From Symsagittifera roscoffensis (lineage: Eukaryota; Xenacoelomorpha; Acoela; Convolutidae): DNA of 64,000 bases. A model generated the notes under the pieces. That model had not been told where the DNA came from. It searched no databases and saw only the letters and a list, made by a program, of their open reading frames with translations. Shown one piece after another: positions 14,201-23,653 of this stretch. The position numbers and the translations under genes were made by a program. Numbering within the stretch: position 1 is the first letter of the stretch; each line of letters begins with the position of its first letter. The stretch is taken from assembly GCF_963678635.1 (NCBI RefSeq), contig NC_087065.1, positions 71,557,345 through 71,621,344 of the forward strand, written 5' to 3'.

Positions 14201-17200
14201 ACCAAGACCTATAAAAGAGTCTTCGCCAAGTCCATCGTCTCGTAATTACTACGATAAAAGTAATCAGAACTTTTATTAGCGAGTTGGGCTAGAAAAAAAA
14301 AACAGATTCTTCTCGCTTGAGGATTTTGCTCGTGTATTTACTTGCTTGTGTAATTAGTAGACCCAGACAAGTCTCTCCTATATACGTCATTGCATGAGCA
14401 CACGAACATACATAATTTATACATACAATTCGGAAACTAAACGGGCGAACTTTCAATCGAAAGTGGTAAAAATCCCTCTTTATAAATAACATTTAAGAAT
14501 ACTAAATTGGGTGCTGAAAGATCAGAACGCGAACTAAGCCGACAAGAAGCGAGATGAAGACCAATGAGACAAAAATGTATACCTAAATACATGTATAGCG
14601 AAAAAAAAAAGTTCGGTCGGCTCTCAAACCTCAGAACCTTTGCACCCGCAAGCAGACGCTTTACCAATACACCAAGTGAGCGACTACACGAAAAAAAATT
14701 ATTGTTACAAATAAAGGTAGGTCAATTTTTCACTTGAAATGTTTAGGGCAAAAAAGTTTAGTTAAGACCTTTGCTCTCGCAAGTGTATAACAATTATTTA
14801 CACAGAGGCGAAGTTGCACTTCGCATACAAAAGCAAAAATATGACTGATAAAGCTACTGGAAAAAACTGAATGGGTAACACTTTGAGTCTACAAAACTAT
14901 TTAAGTGACGCACGCCAATTATGAGCCTACAAAATTGCTAAGTGACTCAAGCCGGTTATGGCGCATTAGCAGAACCAGTCAATTTGAAAAAAAAAATTAC
15001 CAAATAACATGCCTTAATTTATGAAGCGGACGCATTTTAACTAGTACACGGAAAAATTCATTAAAAACATCCGACCCTGCCCAGTTTTGAACCCCCTTAT
15101 TTTCTTGCTGTTCTCCTTCCCTACCTCTACGCTACAGAACCATGATACCTTGAAGCTAAAGTACTTTTTGCAATATAATAGTCTGTGTTAATATCCTTAG
15201 CATTGGCTGTACTGAATAGCTAGACCAAAGGAAAACACTTTCAAAATGAACACTATGTCGCAACAATATTTACGACTTAGGTTGGAAAAAAAAAGAAAGT
15301 TCATACTATAACACAAGCTATGCTTGTGTAAAAAATGTCGTAATAAGTTTCCACGTCCATCTGTTTCTAGCTATTTTGCTATCTTTTAGTAAGATCGGTA
15401 GTTAAGTTGGCCTCTTCGCAGAATAAAAATTTTGCAAAAATAGATGGTAAAAATTGTGATTTCAAGAAAAAAGTTTCAAAAAAAAGCTGAAAATTGTCCA
15501 AAAAAATGAAATGGTTTATTTGCTTATAAATAATTTAAATTTTTGTCTAAACACTTAAATTGACCATTAACCTTTCGATCGGGAGTTCAAAATTTCATCC
15601 TGCTCTATCTTCGCTGCGATTTCAAACTCAACCATAGCGTTTGCATGTGCAATCATTCAGACAATTCAGGACACTTCAATTTAAAAAACGGCAATATTCA
15701 TGCGTTCCATCTCGGGCAGGATATCAGCAACGTAGGTGGCAGCCATTTTTTCACCATGACACTTAAGCAATTCAAAAAAATCACTTCTGTCAAGGATGAT
15801 TTGTTGTGTTAGAACAGGTTTTCATCAAAAATCTAAAGGCAGAAAATTTCATATGTTAATGGCGAGCATACTGTATAGCCAATTTTGAGTGATCTTGTTA
15901 TTTATCCCCTTAGCTCTATTGGAGAAGGTGGGGTTCATTAAAAGGTACACTATACGTCTTAATCTTTAATTAGTTAAATTTTTTATATACCTTGAAATTA
16001 ATTAAAGCAATTTTAATGTTTTGACAAAAAATTAAATTATTTACTAACAAAACAACATTCCAATTTTTTTTGACAATTTTCAGCTATTTTCTCTTCTTGA
16101 AATAACAATTTTTACCAGATTTTTTTCTGAAAAAAACCTTGCCATAATCAAACATTCAAATTATTTGTTTTTACCTATGGAAAATTGACATATTCAGGCA
16201 TGAATTCAAGTCCCATCATTTGTTTTTCATTTAGACTATCTTCGCTCATTTCTTCCACTGCAATAATTTAAAGTTTAAATGAAAACTTTTAATAATTTGA
16301 AATATTTATTTAAACAGACATCACTGATTACTAGATACCACAGAAGGATTTTTAACAAGATCATTTAAAGCAAATTTCATTTTAACAATTTATCATTTAG
16401 TTCACTGAGAAAGTGCGAAAATGGTGTCCAGAAAAGTGCAAAGAAAGAAGCATTTATTTTACTGGTTTGAGGCTTATATTTAGAACCTTTTAAAAAGGCA
16501 GGATATTTGTTTAAAAGGATCGTTCCGCCGTATTTGATGAGTCCGATTCAAAAACTTGTTTTGAAGTGTGGTCCCGCCAGACCACTTGAAAGCAGACTTT
16601 GTGTATGAAAACAAAAAGAAAACTTGTAATCATTTCTGAATCAAGCTGGGGGCTATTCTCATGATAGAGGGAACAAATGATGGAACATTCTCAACTATCG
16701 GAATCGTTATGTGTTTCTATTTATTCAATGGTTTTTTGTACTAAATCAAAGTCAAAATAAGCAGAAAATGAAGTTAAGCAGTACAGCTAAGCTTTGCTGT
16801 AGAATTCGTGCCTGAAATTTTTTCTTTGCTATCCGATACTTTTTTTGAATCGATATCCTTTGGGTAATTAGTGGTTCCAATGCATCTTAGAGCGACAAAA
16901 TTTGATAGAGGCGACGCTTCGCTTCGCAAACACTAGCGAGAACACGACAAAAAGCATCTCTATAAAGTGCAATAAGAAAAAGAAATAATCCTCGAATTAG
17001 TAAAAATTCGGTTACGTCTCGAAATCAGTCTGTGACCTAAAAATTACGAGTGTCACGCACTAAAATCTCAGCCACGAACACTTAATAAATCACAGCTATG
17101 AGCCACAAACAAAGCAGAGGTCACATGCTATGAAGCTTCCAATTCTACAGATCGTGATTATAACAAAAATGCCACCAAATAAACTTATTAAATAGTTTCA

Positions 17201-20200
17201 TATTGGAAATGTGCGAGGACTAACGCGGCAGCGGACGGATTACACTATATTCACGAATGTGGATCAACCATTTATCCCATCGCCAGGTGATGGTGAATGA
17301 AACAAACGAAAATGATCCTGGGACCGGCTCAAATCCTAGACAGTCACATCTACTCTCGAGCAAAGACTACTACCCAACAGTGGAACAAGTGGTATGGGCA
17401 AGCGACACTGATGTCCATGCCTTGATTGGGAACATGAAAGAAGACGCATTGTCCTGTTTACTACGCGAATGCATATCCGAACTGAGAATAGCTACACGTA
17501 AATCATCGGTTCTCGACGATGTGTCCAAGTCTTTAGCGGTGCTGTCTACCGAAATGCTTCCAAGTCTAGAGAACAAATTAGAAAGTGTTAACGAAAAAAT
17601 CAGCTTGCTGAAATCAGCAGATTGTGACAAAGTAGTTGCGCTGGAGAATTCTATGACAACGCTGCAAATGCAACTTAACAAAACTCCCGAAAACCTTAAA
17701 GCAGTCATGAAACAAGTGAAAGAGGTTTCTGCAGAAAATGACGCCACTTCTTACCCCAACCGAGTGCATCCAAATGAACAAAAATCAATCGAAATTCGTG
17801 TCAGAGGTATTCCAGAAAATGAAACCGGAGACCAACTGGCAAAAACAAAAGCTGATATGGAAGCGGTGGAAAGCATTCTCCTTGGAATCAAGGCAGAAAC
17901 ATCCGATGTACGACGCCTAGGCGCGCGAAGTCAAACAAAAAGCAAAACTGGGGGTGTAGCTATTGAAGACGTTAAGCAACCTAGAGTACTGCTCGTTCAA
18001 GTTCCTAATGCATGGCAAAGGCGACTGATTCTATTGTCGTTACCGAAATTGAAAACTATGGGGATGGCAGCGTATTCAATTCAAAGGAGCTATCGAAAAA
18101 GGACTTGGAAACAGAAAACCAAATTTTTATTAAAAGAAAAAAGTTCATCGGTGATGGCATAGAGAGAAGAAATCTCAGAATCAGAGATCTGAAACTCGAA
18201 ATGAAAACACAGGGAGAATGGAAAGTCATGGAAAACTGACTAGTCTATTATCCCAAGGCAACCGATTCTGAACTAAAAATGCTAACGGTCAATGCTCGAA
18301 GTTGAGCATGGAACGCCGAACACTTCTGGCAAACGCAATACTTTTTCTAGATTATGATGTCATTGTATCAGTGAGACTAGGCTAACAAACGACGTCCCTG
18401 TCCAAGCATTGTTTCTTTCTAACTACTCTATATATAGACGCGATCGTACAGATGACTCTGCAACTAAACATGGCGGGTTACTCATTGCAGTTTAAAAAAA
18501 TCGTTTACTACGCACGCTTCAAATATCAACATCACCGACTGCTGTGCTTGCCACGTTGCGCTGGGCACGGATACTCTTCTCGTTTGTGCAGTGTATTGCC
18601 CACCTCGGTGCAGCCCATACTGTTGGTTAACAGATAAACATCAACAACTGATTCGCGGTATTAAAGAAGCGAAGTTGCAGTTTGCATATGATCACCTCAT
18701 CATATCATTGCTGGCGATATGAACTTGAGTGATACTGACTGGCACACAATGTCATCGACGGATGACACAGAACTTGATGGTTTTGTCGACCTTGGAGTTC
18801 AGCAAATAGTTCCTATCGAGGAAAATGGCCGATCACTTGATGTTATCTTGACTGACCAACTGCTGCCAGTGCTGGACTGTGTTGTGAAATATAGTTTCCG
18901 CACACTTTATTACACTAATGGAAGATACTTATCGGACCACGAACCATTCTGTCTTACACTTGAGTTCCAATTGCCAGAAAATCAAAACCAACGCATCGTA
19001 CCTCATCTGTCATATGCCTCTCTAGACTGGGAGCTACTGCACCAAGAGATCATGGTTTATCCTTTATATCCTTTTTGTTATAGCAATGTCAACTTTCTAT
19101 TGAGTCAATGGTGTGAGTGGATCTTCACCATTCTTAGAAGAGTTGTTCCTCGTCCTACATCACACCGGGCAAAACTGGCACCCTGGGTATCACAAGAGAC
19201 CTCCAACCTGTTAAAGAAAAACTGAACACCCTCCGAGAGGCAGCGAAGAAGAACTCAAAACGCAATGGAAAAATTTTATCAATGGAACAAGTTAATGCTG
19301 CACTAGCCGAAGACAAAAGTATTTATGAGGAAAAAACTATCTCCGGTCGTAATTTGACCACCATTTATAAATACTTTAAGTCCATTCGCAAGCCGCTCCA
19401 TGTGCCGTCCAACATTCATTGGCTGGAGAAAACTGCAGAGACTGCCGAAGCTAAGGCTACCTTGTTCAACTCCTATTTCCAAAGCGTTTTTACGCATTCT
19501 CCCGTGAACCAAACCTTGAATGGCTTCTACGATGCTGACAGTGGACCAGCAACGAAGGTGGAGAGAGATAACAGTAGACACTGTTTCACATTGCTTGAAT
19601 AAACTGAAACTCATTAAAGCAACAGGTCCTGATAGTATTCCCAACCAATTACTGAAAAGTGTCTCTTGTTCTCTTTCCAAATCGCTGCATCTAGTTTTCA
19701 AAACTTATCTCAACAAAGGGAAATTTATTGATGAGTGCAAAATTTCACAAGTCGTGCCAATACACAAGAAAGGAAATAGTTACGAACTACCGACCGATAT
19801 CACTGCTCAGCTCAGAGGCAAAAGATTTTGAACGCATTATTTTTGATACGCTAAACGAAAAGCTCAGATCGAAACTTTCTGAACTCCAGTATGGTTTCAG
19901 ACGAAATAGGTCAACTGTTGTTCAGCTCTTCAACTACGTCGACAATCTTCATCGATGCAGTGACTCCCTGGGTACGAAAAACCTTGCCGCCCCTGTACGT
20001 CGACTTCGGAAAAGCATTCGATAAAATTAAACATGCAATATTATTGAAGAAACTGTGGGCTACGGGAATATATGGCAAACTTTTTGCGCTCAACAAAGAC
20101 TACCTGACTGGAAGAAAGCAATGTGTGAAAGTGAGCAATATTCTGTCATCAACACTCCCAATCTACAGTGGTGTCCCACAAGGCTCTATAATTGGGCCCT

Positions 20201-23200
20201 TGTTGTTCTTGGTATACATCAATGACCTCCCTACGGGCTTTGAATCTGTGCAGAAATACCTTTTTGCTGATGACTTCAAATCACTAGAGAATATCAATTA
20301 CTCTTTCTCTTCTTTCAGCGTGGTGCGACGCAAATTCAATGAGTGTTAATATCGACAAAACCCGCATCCTTGTTTTCAAAGGCAATTTTAATGAATGTTT
20401 GTTGAAAAATGAACAGGTGCCTTTTTCTCAGAAGTCGATCACCAGTTAAACTGGCATGACAACATCAAGCTGAGGTGCCAAAAAGCATTGGGTTGCTTTT
20501 TTTCTGATCAAACGGAATCTCCCCATCAAAGCGAGTCAACCTAAAAAACTCAATGTTTACTGTGTTATGGTTGTTCCAATACTTTGTTACGCATCACAAG
20601 TATGGTACCCAACAAAGACAGATCTGATACGCATAGAACTTGTACAGAAACGAGCTACACGCTGGATTGTCGACACTGAGCTGTCATACGTTGATCGATT
20701 TGTCAGACTCAAATTACTACCACTTAGCTTGTATATCGAAATGTACGACATATTATTGTTCGCCGCTATCATCAACAACAACTAGGACTTCGACTGGTCC
20801 CAACATATCTTGTTCAACAATGATCATGGATATTCAACCAGGTCCACTGCTTGTAGATTCCAGGTGCCAAAACTTCGTCTCTCCAAATCAAATCAAAACT
20901 ACTGGGTGCGATGTGCGCGCCTCGCCAACCACCTAAGTCATTCAATTGACCTTTTCTGCATCACTGGCCTCAAAAGAAAACTTTCCGATATCTACTGGAA
21001 TTATTTCTATCTCCAATACAGTGTCGAAGACTCCTCTAGTTGGCGCATGTTCTGCATCTGCAAAAACTGTTTAATGTGCCCTAGACTCCTGCTTTAGTTC
21101 GCTTTGTTTGGGCGGAATCCCATCGGTACCAATCCGTAAATTCCTTTATTATTATTATAAATAAGTGATAAGTTTTATTAGCGAGTTGGGTTAGAAAAAT
21201 GAAGTTCGTACTAATACACTACGTTTGGCAAGCTCACTAGTGTAAATTGGTTAGTTTATTTTGCAATCTATCAATTTCAATTGCCTGGATTTGTTTGCTC
21301 AATTTGAAATTGTTTTCGTGATAGGAACGCAACCAATTAGCTATAGTATTGAGGTTACCACTTAAGTTTTCTACAAAAGAGAATTATCAACACAGAGGCA
21401 AAGCTGCGCTTCGAAAACACTAGCCAGAACACGACAAAAAAGCAGCTTTATTAAGTGCAATAAAAAAAAGATATAAATAAGCCTCGAACCAGTAAAAAAA
21501 AAGTGGCACCAATATTTGCGACTTAGGTTAGAAAAAAAAGAATTGTGGTTGTAAAACACTAACGCTCACTTAAGTTCGCCAGTGTTAAAATATCAACTTG
21601 CTGGAAAAATTTAAAAACTACTTGCTTGTTTATGATTTTTATATGAACCCAAAAGTAGTTTTCGGCTTAATTTCTATAGGTCCCAACGTACATAGGACCC
21701 AAAATGAAAATCAGTCGCATTTTTTTTTTTCATTTTTAATTCCGATTGGTTGAATTTTGAGCCAAAGAATTGATGGTTTATTGTACAAAGAGCATTAAAT
21801 CAAACGGCAGATTAGTGACCACCGCAGTCGCGCCCACGTGTTGCGAGCGTGCCAACAGAGAATACAACTCTAAACAAATTTTAGAGCCGGTGCCCTTAAA
21901 ATGAGAATCGGCTAAAGTAGTCCTTGACCAGTTGGAACCTTTGAATAATTATCTTTTTCCGGAACTGTACTTCTATACGAGGTTTTAACCTAACCATAAA
22001 TTTAAACGAGAACCAAAGCAGGTTATCATTTAGACAACTACTATATTAACCAATCAGAGTCGAGATAAGAAAAATAATACAAAAATTATTCTTGTGTACA
22101 TTTTTTTAATTTCGATTCGGATTATTTAATAAAGTATTTTTCAATTTAATGACATAAATGTCTTCTTAGAAGGTATTTGTCTACTTGTTGCTATGTTATC
22201 AAATTTACTGACCCTGCATAGTCTTGAAACGGCGAGAGAGACGCAGGATTTGTAGTCTTCTGGGTTGCGCCTCACCAATTCGTGAATCAGACTTGTGGCT
22301 GCGGTCACTACACCCTGAAAAAAATGGGATGTTACATCGAATGGTTTCCAAAAAAAAGAAATACTTCTCCAGCGTGATTTCCACCTCTCAAAAACATCAA
22401 TAGTGTGGTAATTTTTAGGCTACACTCAACAGTATTTGTACGGCTATAATGCAAGGCCAAATAAGATGGGCTTGGGGGTGTTTAGAAAAGGGCTCAATTT
22501 GATAAGAATTGAAAGTGTAGTTATATAACAAAAATTGAACATTTACAGCGTTTAATTCGATGTAACTATTCTCACAAACAAAAAAAACATTGATGGTTGA
22601 TGATGCTCTCAACCCGAGAAAATGTATACACATATTTAGATGTAAAAATTTGCGATCAAGTATTGACTTAGATTGTCAATGAAATGAAGCCCACGGGATC
22701 GATCAAAACCTGAAAAGGAACCATTTTTCCTCCTTTATTTAGCTCACTCCTTACCAAATGGTGATCATTAAGCAGATGAACCACTCTTGTCGCCCATTCT
22801 CCGTGAGGAACAGCCTCGGGACACGTTCTGAGGAGTTTCAGAAGACAGAGTGACGCACTCTGCTTCACATCTGGACTGACATCACCGGAAGTCAGCAGTT
22901 TAGGGATGTCTGGACCCAGTGACATGGCCATCTCTTTGCCGGCTATGTTTGCAATGCACTGCAGCGCCAGGTTGATGTGGATTGGCTGTGCAGACCCGAG
23001 GTCGTTCTTGATGGACTGAACTATCAATTTGTTCAGCTCATGGTTCTGGTTGTTCAGTAATACTGAGATGTACAAATAACCCTGCAACAAATTTCAATCA
23101 GTTGGTTGACTGTTTTTGATCAAAAAGAGATCAAATTCTTTTCAAAATTCATCCAAAGTTCGAATAATAATCCAAATAACCATACCAAGACCAACTAAGC

Positions 23201-23653
23201 TTTGAAAGAAGTAGTCGGCAGCTCTATTAATTCCTTACTGTGTTTATTGTATTTTATAGAAATATTCTTTAGATCAACGAAACTTCTGAATTAATAATCT
23301 CTAGCTATATTTTAGGTCGCATTGACTTTAATTCGACTTACAATTTGTTTTTCTGAATACTTGTTGGAGCTGAGTAAGTTAACAGCCTCCATGTGTCCGA
23401 AGTCGATATCATGTCCTAGGAGAAAAATGAAGAGCAACTTGCAGACGTATTTCTTCTTCTGGTATCCGTCAAGTGTCTTGTCTCCTTTGAACTTCGATCT
23501 GATGTTTGCCAATTCTTTGTTGATTCGTTTCACTTCTGCCTCTTTGCTTTTGCAGTTTCTGATGTCGGAGATGAACACTGCCAGACCTCGCATACCTTCG
23601 CCTTTGACAGTCGGCATCGCCAAGTCATTCAAAAAGTCCTTCGCTCCTTTCAT
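2196..23653 (-). CDS. AP2A: AP-2 clathrin adaptor complex subunit alpha, gene overview (ten exons found, 3' end beyond the window)
   Basis: The alpha subunit is one of the two large chains of the AP-2 heterotetramer. It binds PtdIns(4,5)P2 and the sigma chain through its helical trunk, and recruits accessory proteins through the C-terminal ear during clathrin-mediated endocytosis at the plasma membrane. Ten exons on the minus strand join with consistent phases into about 800 codons: 23653-23342, 23081-22755, 22314-22213, 6528-6358, 5913-5518, 4950-4531, 4376-4275, 4112-3640, 3263-3181, 2299-2196. All introns are GT-AG. The trunk (exons 1-7) is very well conserved with animal AP2A, the hinge (exon 8) is diverged, and the ear begins in exon 9. 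Animal alpha chains are about 940 residues, so about 140 residues of ear are missing and should lie left of base 1. One intron is 15.7 kb and full of mobile elements; the others are under 1.1 kb. Nothing suggests the gene is broken. Confidence 0.93.
3181..3263 (-). CDS. AP2A: AP-2 alpha exon 9 (start of ear)
   Basis: 83 nt with acceptor 'ggtttag' and donor 'GTAAGT'. It encodes [20 protein letters not shown] then IEPRQST. This follows the family pattern F-V-x4-G-V-L-x-E at the start of the ear, and the number of residues to the next exon matches as well. Phase 2 in and phase 1 out agree with exons 8 and 10. Confidence 0.75.
3640..4112 (-). CDS. AP2A: AP-2 alpha exon 8 (end of trunk and hinge)
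   Basis: 473 nt. It opens with [20 protein letters not shown], the conserved end of the trunk, then runs into a Ser/Thr/Pro/Asn/Gly-rich hinge of low complexity containing acidic 'NEEEEGE', 'LLDIFGPGP' and a final 'NAEEAFKRF' boundary to the ear. The hinge is unstructured in the family and carries clathrin and accessory contacts. Donor 'AAGAG|GTTTGG' is weak but is confirmed by phase with exon 9. Confidence 0.88.
4275..4376 (-). CDS. AP2A: AP-2 alpha exon 7 (trunk)
   Basis: 102 nt, 34 codons, acceptor 'ttgttgcag' and donor 'GTTAGT', phase 0 at both ends. It encodes [20 protein letters not shown] and on to NNTDVL, including the invariant [10 protein letters not shown] block of large adaptor chains. 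It is too short to stand out as an ORF and was found by reading between exons 6 and 8. Confidence 0.9.
4531..4950 (-). CDS. AP2A: AP-2 alpha exon 6 (trunk)
   Basis: 420 nt, 140 codons, phase 0 at both ends, acceptor 'cattacag', donor 'GAT|GTAAGT'. It starts [20 protein letters not shown] and contains [39 protein letters not shown] and LLHSKF, all hallmark alpha-solenoid blocks of the AP-2 alpha trunk. Confidence 0.95.
5518..5913 (-). CDS. AP2A: AP-2 alpha exon 5 (trunk)
   Basis: 396 nt, 132 codons, phase 0. Acceptor is a long T run plus 'cag'; donor 'CTG|GTTTGT' is non-optimal but joins exactly to exon 6. It contains [48 protein letters not shown] and ADYSIREEL, typical of adaptor and COPI large subunits. 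Confidence 0.95.
6358..6528 (-). CDS. AP2A: AP-2 alpha exon 4 (trunk)
   Basis: 171 nt, 57 codons, phase 0, acceptor 'gtttctgcag', donor 'AAC|GTTAGC' followed at once by a run of 11 C on the coding strand. It encodes [31 protein letters not shown] and [10 protein letters not shown]. It is separated from exon 3 by the 15.7-kb intron. Confidence 0.93.
6735..6840 (+). repeat. tRNA-related SINE-like fragment
   Basis: Contains 'gggggatcgaatcccac', which resembles a Pol III B box (tRNA T-loop), preceded 30-40 bases upstream by 'ggcggtagcctct', an A-box-like stretch. The following 'gccctaaaccttctcaaaatgag' recurs in shorter form near 21890, suggesting a repeated element rather than a tRNA gene. No cloverleaf can be closed. 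Confidence 0.4.
8215..8330. repeat. GC-hairpin repeat end
   Basis: 'gaggcgaggcggagtttcgcaccacttttgatacaacgcaa' belongs to the family with the short GC-rich hairpin seen again near 38250 and 39487, where 'gaggctaagcggagcttcgcac..acttgcgataca' is better preserved. It looks like the conserved terminus of a dispersed element. Confidence 0.4.
8395..8695 (+). repeat. Dispersed TATA-containing repeat, copy C
   Basis: Carries the shared blocks 'attccactttcaaaact', 'cacgttttttcg' and 'cctatataagtcttcactacgttcat'. It is followed at 8815 by the hairpin plus tRNA-like repeat, the same order as around copy D, so both may be parts of one larger composite element of about 750 bp or more. Confidence 0.45.
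8815..9150 (-). repeat. tRNA-derived SINE-like repeat, copy 1
   Basis: Read on the minus strand it starts near 9150 with 'tagcgtagaagtaggga' (A-box-like), then 'gagggttcgaaattgg' (B-box-like). A body of about 240 bp follows, ending at 8815 in the hairpin 'tgcgaagtgcaacttcgcc'. A second copy at 14805-15143 is about 85% similar over its whole length by eye. Head, body and structured tail fit a SINE transcribed by Pol III. Confidence 0.6.
10440..12300 (+). pseudogene. Decayed non-LTR retrotransposon (RTE-like reverse transcriptase remnant)
   Basis: Reading between frames recovers RT landmarks in the right order: '[20 protein letters not shown]' with '[17 protein letters not shown]' (11085-11250), a '[12 protein letters not shown]'-like finger/palm block (about 11300), 'ELLYADDL' (about 11530), and a C-terminal [20 protein letters not shown] block (11800-11960) with 'WICGVN' near 12060. 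Many stops and frameshifts interrupt it, so it is a long-dead copy. RTE-type placement is from the GNYR/MQFGF and CYLG..SAGG signatures and is tentative. Confidence 0.7.
13850..13925 (-). repeat. tRNA-like sequence
   Basis: On the minus strand 'tagtggtttagtgggaga' looks like an A box and 'ggaattcgactcc' like a B box about 30 bases later. I cannot fold a full cloverleaf, so a tRNA pseudogene or SINE head is more likely than a working tRNA. Confidence 0.35.
13975..14250 (+). repeat. Dispersed TATA-containing repeat, copy D
   Basis: Contains 'gaaaattggatcaacaagtaaaatt', a 'tactttggaaactagaagtcgatc' block, and 'acctataaaagagtcttcgccaagtccat'. The TATA-like block is slightly changed compared with copies A-C. 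It is followed by further repeat sequence and SINE copy 2. Confidence 0.45.
14611..14690 (-). repeat. tRNA-derived sequence inserted in a repeat
   Basis: On the minus strand 'gtcgctcacttggtgtattggtaaagcg' (acceptor-like stem and A box), 'tctgcttgcgggtgc' (anticodon-arm-like) and 'aggttctgaggtttgagagccgac' (B box and returning stem) approximate a tRNA. The outer stem pairs except for one extra base. It may be a tRNA pseudogene or a SINE head; it interrupts the interval between repeat D and SINE copy 2, which is shorter around copy C. Confidence 0.45.
14805..15143 (-). repeat. tRNA-derived SINE-like repeat, copy 2
   Basis: Same head, body and hairpin as 8815-9150: hairpin 'gaggcgaagttgcacttcgc' at the left, then 'aaagctactgg', 'gacgcacgccaattatgagcc' and 'gcgcattagcagaaccagtca', with the A/B-box-like head at 15143-15066. 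The two copies differ by substitutions and small indels. Confidence 0.6.
15420..16135. repeat. Foldback (inverted-repeat) element
   Basis: About 150 bp at 15425-15575 ('ggtaaaaattgtgatttcaag' through 'gctgaaaattgtcc') returns as its imperfect reverse complement at about 16000-16135. The roughly 430-bp centre has no coding sequence. Ends and target duplications could not be fixed, so the transposon family is unknown. Confidence 0.5.
16900..17015. repeat. GC-hairpin repeat, second subfamily
   Basis: 'ggcgacgcttcgcttcgcaaacactagcgagaacacgac' through 'aagtgcaataag' matches 21392-21500. It shares the GC hairpin with the SINE-like repeats but has a different body. Confidence 0.4.
17257..18239 (+). 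pseudogene. Non-LTR element ORF1, RNA-binding type, one frameshift
   Basis: The first 301 codons (17257-18162) include a helical, coiled-coil-like part (about residues 60-160) and an RRM-like part from [13 protein letters not shown] to [11 protein letters not shown] and WQRRLI. Near 18080-18110 the reading passes to the next frame, where the expected end ([20 protein letters not shown]) continues to 18239. ORF1 proteins of this kind coat the element RNA as chaperones. The frame change shows that this copy is dead. Confidence 0.7.
18281..19225 (+). pseudogene. ORF2 endonuclease domain (APE-type), frameshifted
   Basis: Pieces in several frames give 'NARSL', 'VIVSE(T)RL', 'HGGLLIAV', '[13 protein letters not shown]' and 'SLDVILTDQ', then '[13 protein letters not shown]'. 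These correspond to the metal-binding and catalytic blocks (E, D-x-N and SDH) of exonuclease III-like endonucleases that nick target DNA for target-primed reverse transcription. The last part is open from 18719 (168 codons). Confidence 0.75.
19282..20349 (+). pseudogene. ORF2 reverse transcriptase domain, frameshifted
   Basis: Spread over three frames: '[16 protein letters not shown]' (about 19612), 'VVPIHKKG' then '[20 protein letters not shown]' (19740-19840), '[12 protein letters not shown]' (about 19890), '[19 protein letters not shown]' (19998-20055), '[20 protein letters not shown]' (20160-20225) and '[10 protein letters not shown]' (about 20258), where the catalytic pair is F-A-D-D. 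All palm motifs are present but never in one frame. Confidence 0.85.
20390..21100 (+). pseudogene. ORF2 C-terminal region
   Basis: Contains '[20 protein letters not shown]' and '[12 protein letters not shown]' with '[19 protein letters not shown]', the conserved C-terminal region of CR1/Jockey polyproteins, then '[20 protein letters not shown]' in another frame. It is broken at 20783 and in the 20390-20560 stretch. Confidence 0.7.
21392..21500. repeat. GC-hairpin repeat, second subfamily, copy 2
   Basis: 'cacagaggcaaagctgcgcttcgaaaacactagccagaacacgac' and the following 'ttaagtgcaataaa' match 16905-17015. It follows the end of the non-LTR element by about 220 bases. Confidence 0.4.
22213..22314 (-). 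CDS. AP2A: AP-2 alpha exon 3 (trunk)
   Basis: 102 nt, 34 codons, phase 0 both ends, acceptor 'cattttttttcag'-like, donor 'AGG|GTCAGT'. It encodes [20 protein letters not shown] and ends LAVSRLCR. This joins exon 2 (...LLNDHHL) to exon 4 (IVTA...) exactly as in other animals. Too short to stand out as an ORF. Confidence 0.93.
22755..23081 (-). CDS. AP2A: AP-2 alpha exon 2 (trunk)
   Basis: 327 nt, 109 codons, phase 0, acceptor 'tttgttgcag', donor 'TTG|GTAAGG'. It encodes [44 protein letters not shown] and SVKQSA-like '[15 protein letters not shown]', then [10 protein letters not shown]: adaptin N-terminal HEAT-like helices. Confidence 0.95.
23342..23653 (-). CDS. AP2A: AP-2 alpha exon 1 (coding start)
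   Basis: 312 nt, 104 codons, donor 'ATT|GTAAGT'. It contains the strongly conserved [38 protein letters not shown] and [20 protein letters not shown], which includes basic residues of the phosphoinositide-binding N terminus. The ATG at 23653 lies immediately after a consensus acceptor (pyrimidine run plus 'tttgcag'), giving a 12-residue extension before MPTVKGEG (ATG at 23617), which is the start position usual in animals. Either ATG could be used. Confidence 0.93.

Larger units (their letters stand above)
17220..21170 (+). mobile_element. CR1/Jockey-type non-LTR retrotransposon, nearly full length but inactivated
   Basis: Order is ORF1 (17257-18239), then ORF2 with an apurinic-type endonuclease (18281-19225), reverse transcriptase (about 19580-20350) and a C-terminal region (20560-21100), ending in the TTA-rich tail 'ttattattattataaataa'. 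That layout and tail are typical of the CR1/Jockey group. At least four frameshifts or stops break ORF2 and one breaks ORF1. It sits in sense orientation on the plus strand, antisense to the host AP-2 alpha gene. Confidence 0.8.
6529..22212 (-). other. 15.7-kb AP-2 alpha intron 3 packed with mobile DNA
   Basis: Bounded by donor 'CAGG|GTCAGT' after exon 3 and acceptor 'tttctgcag' before exon 4. It holds tRNA-like SINE heads, hairpin-ended repeats, two decayed non-LTR elements and a foldback repeat. These have their own entries. The rest (for example 6840-8200, 9160-10430, 12300-13840 and 15150-15420) is AT-rich with no gene or clear repeat that I could support. Confidence 0.85.
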
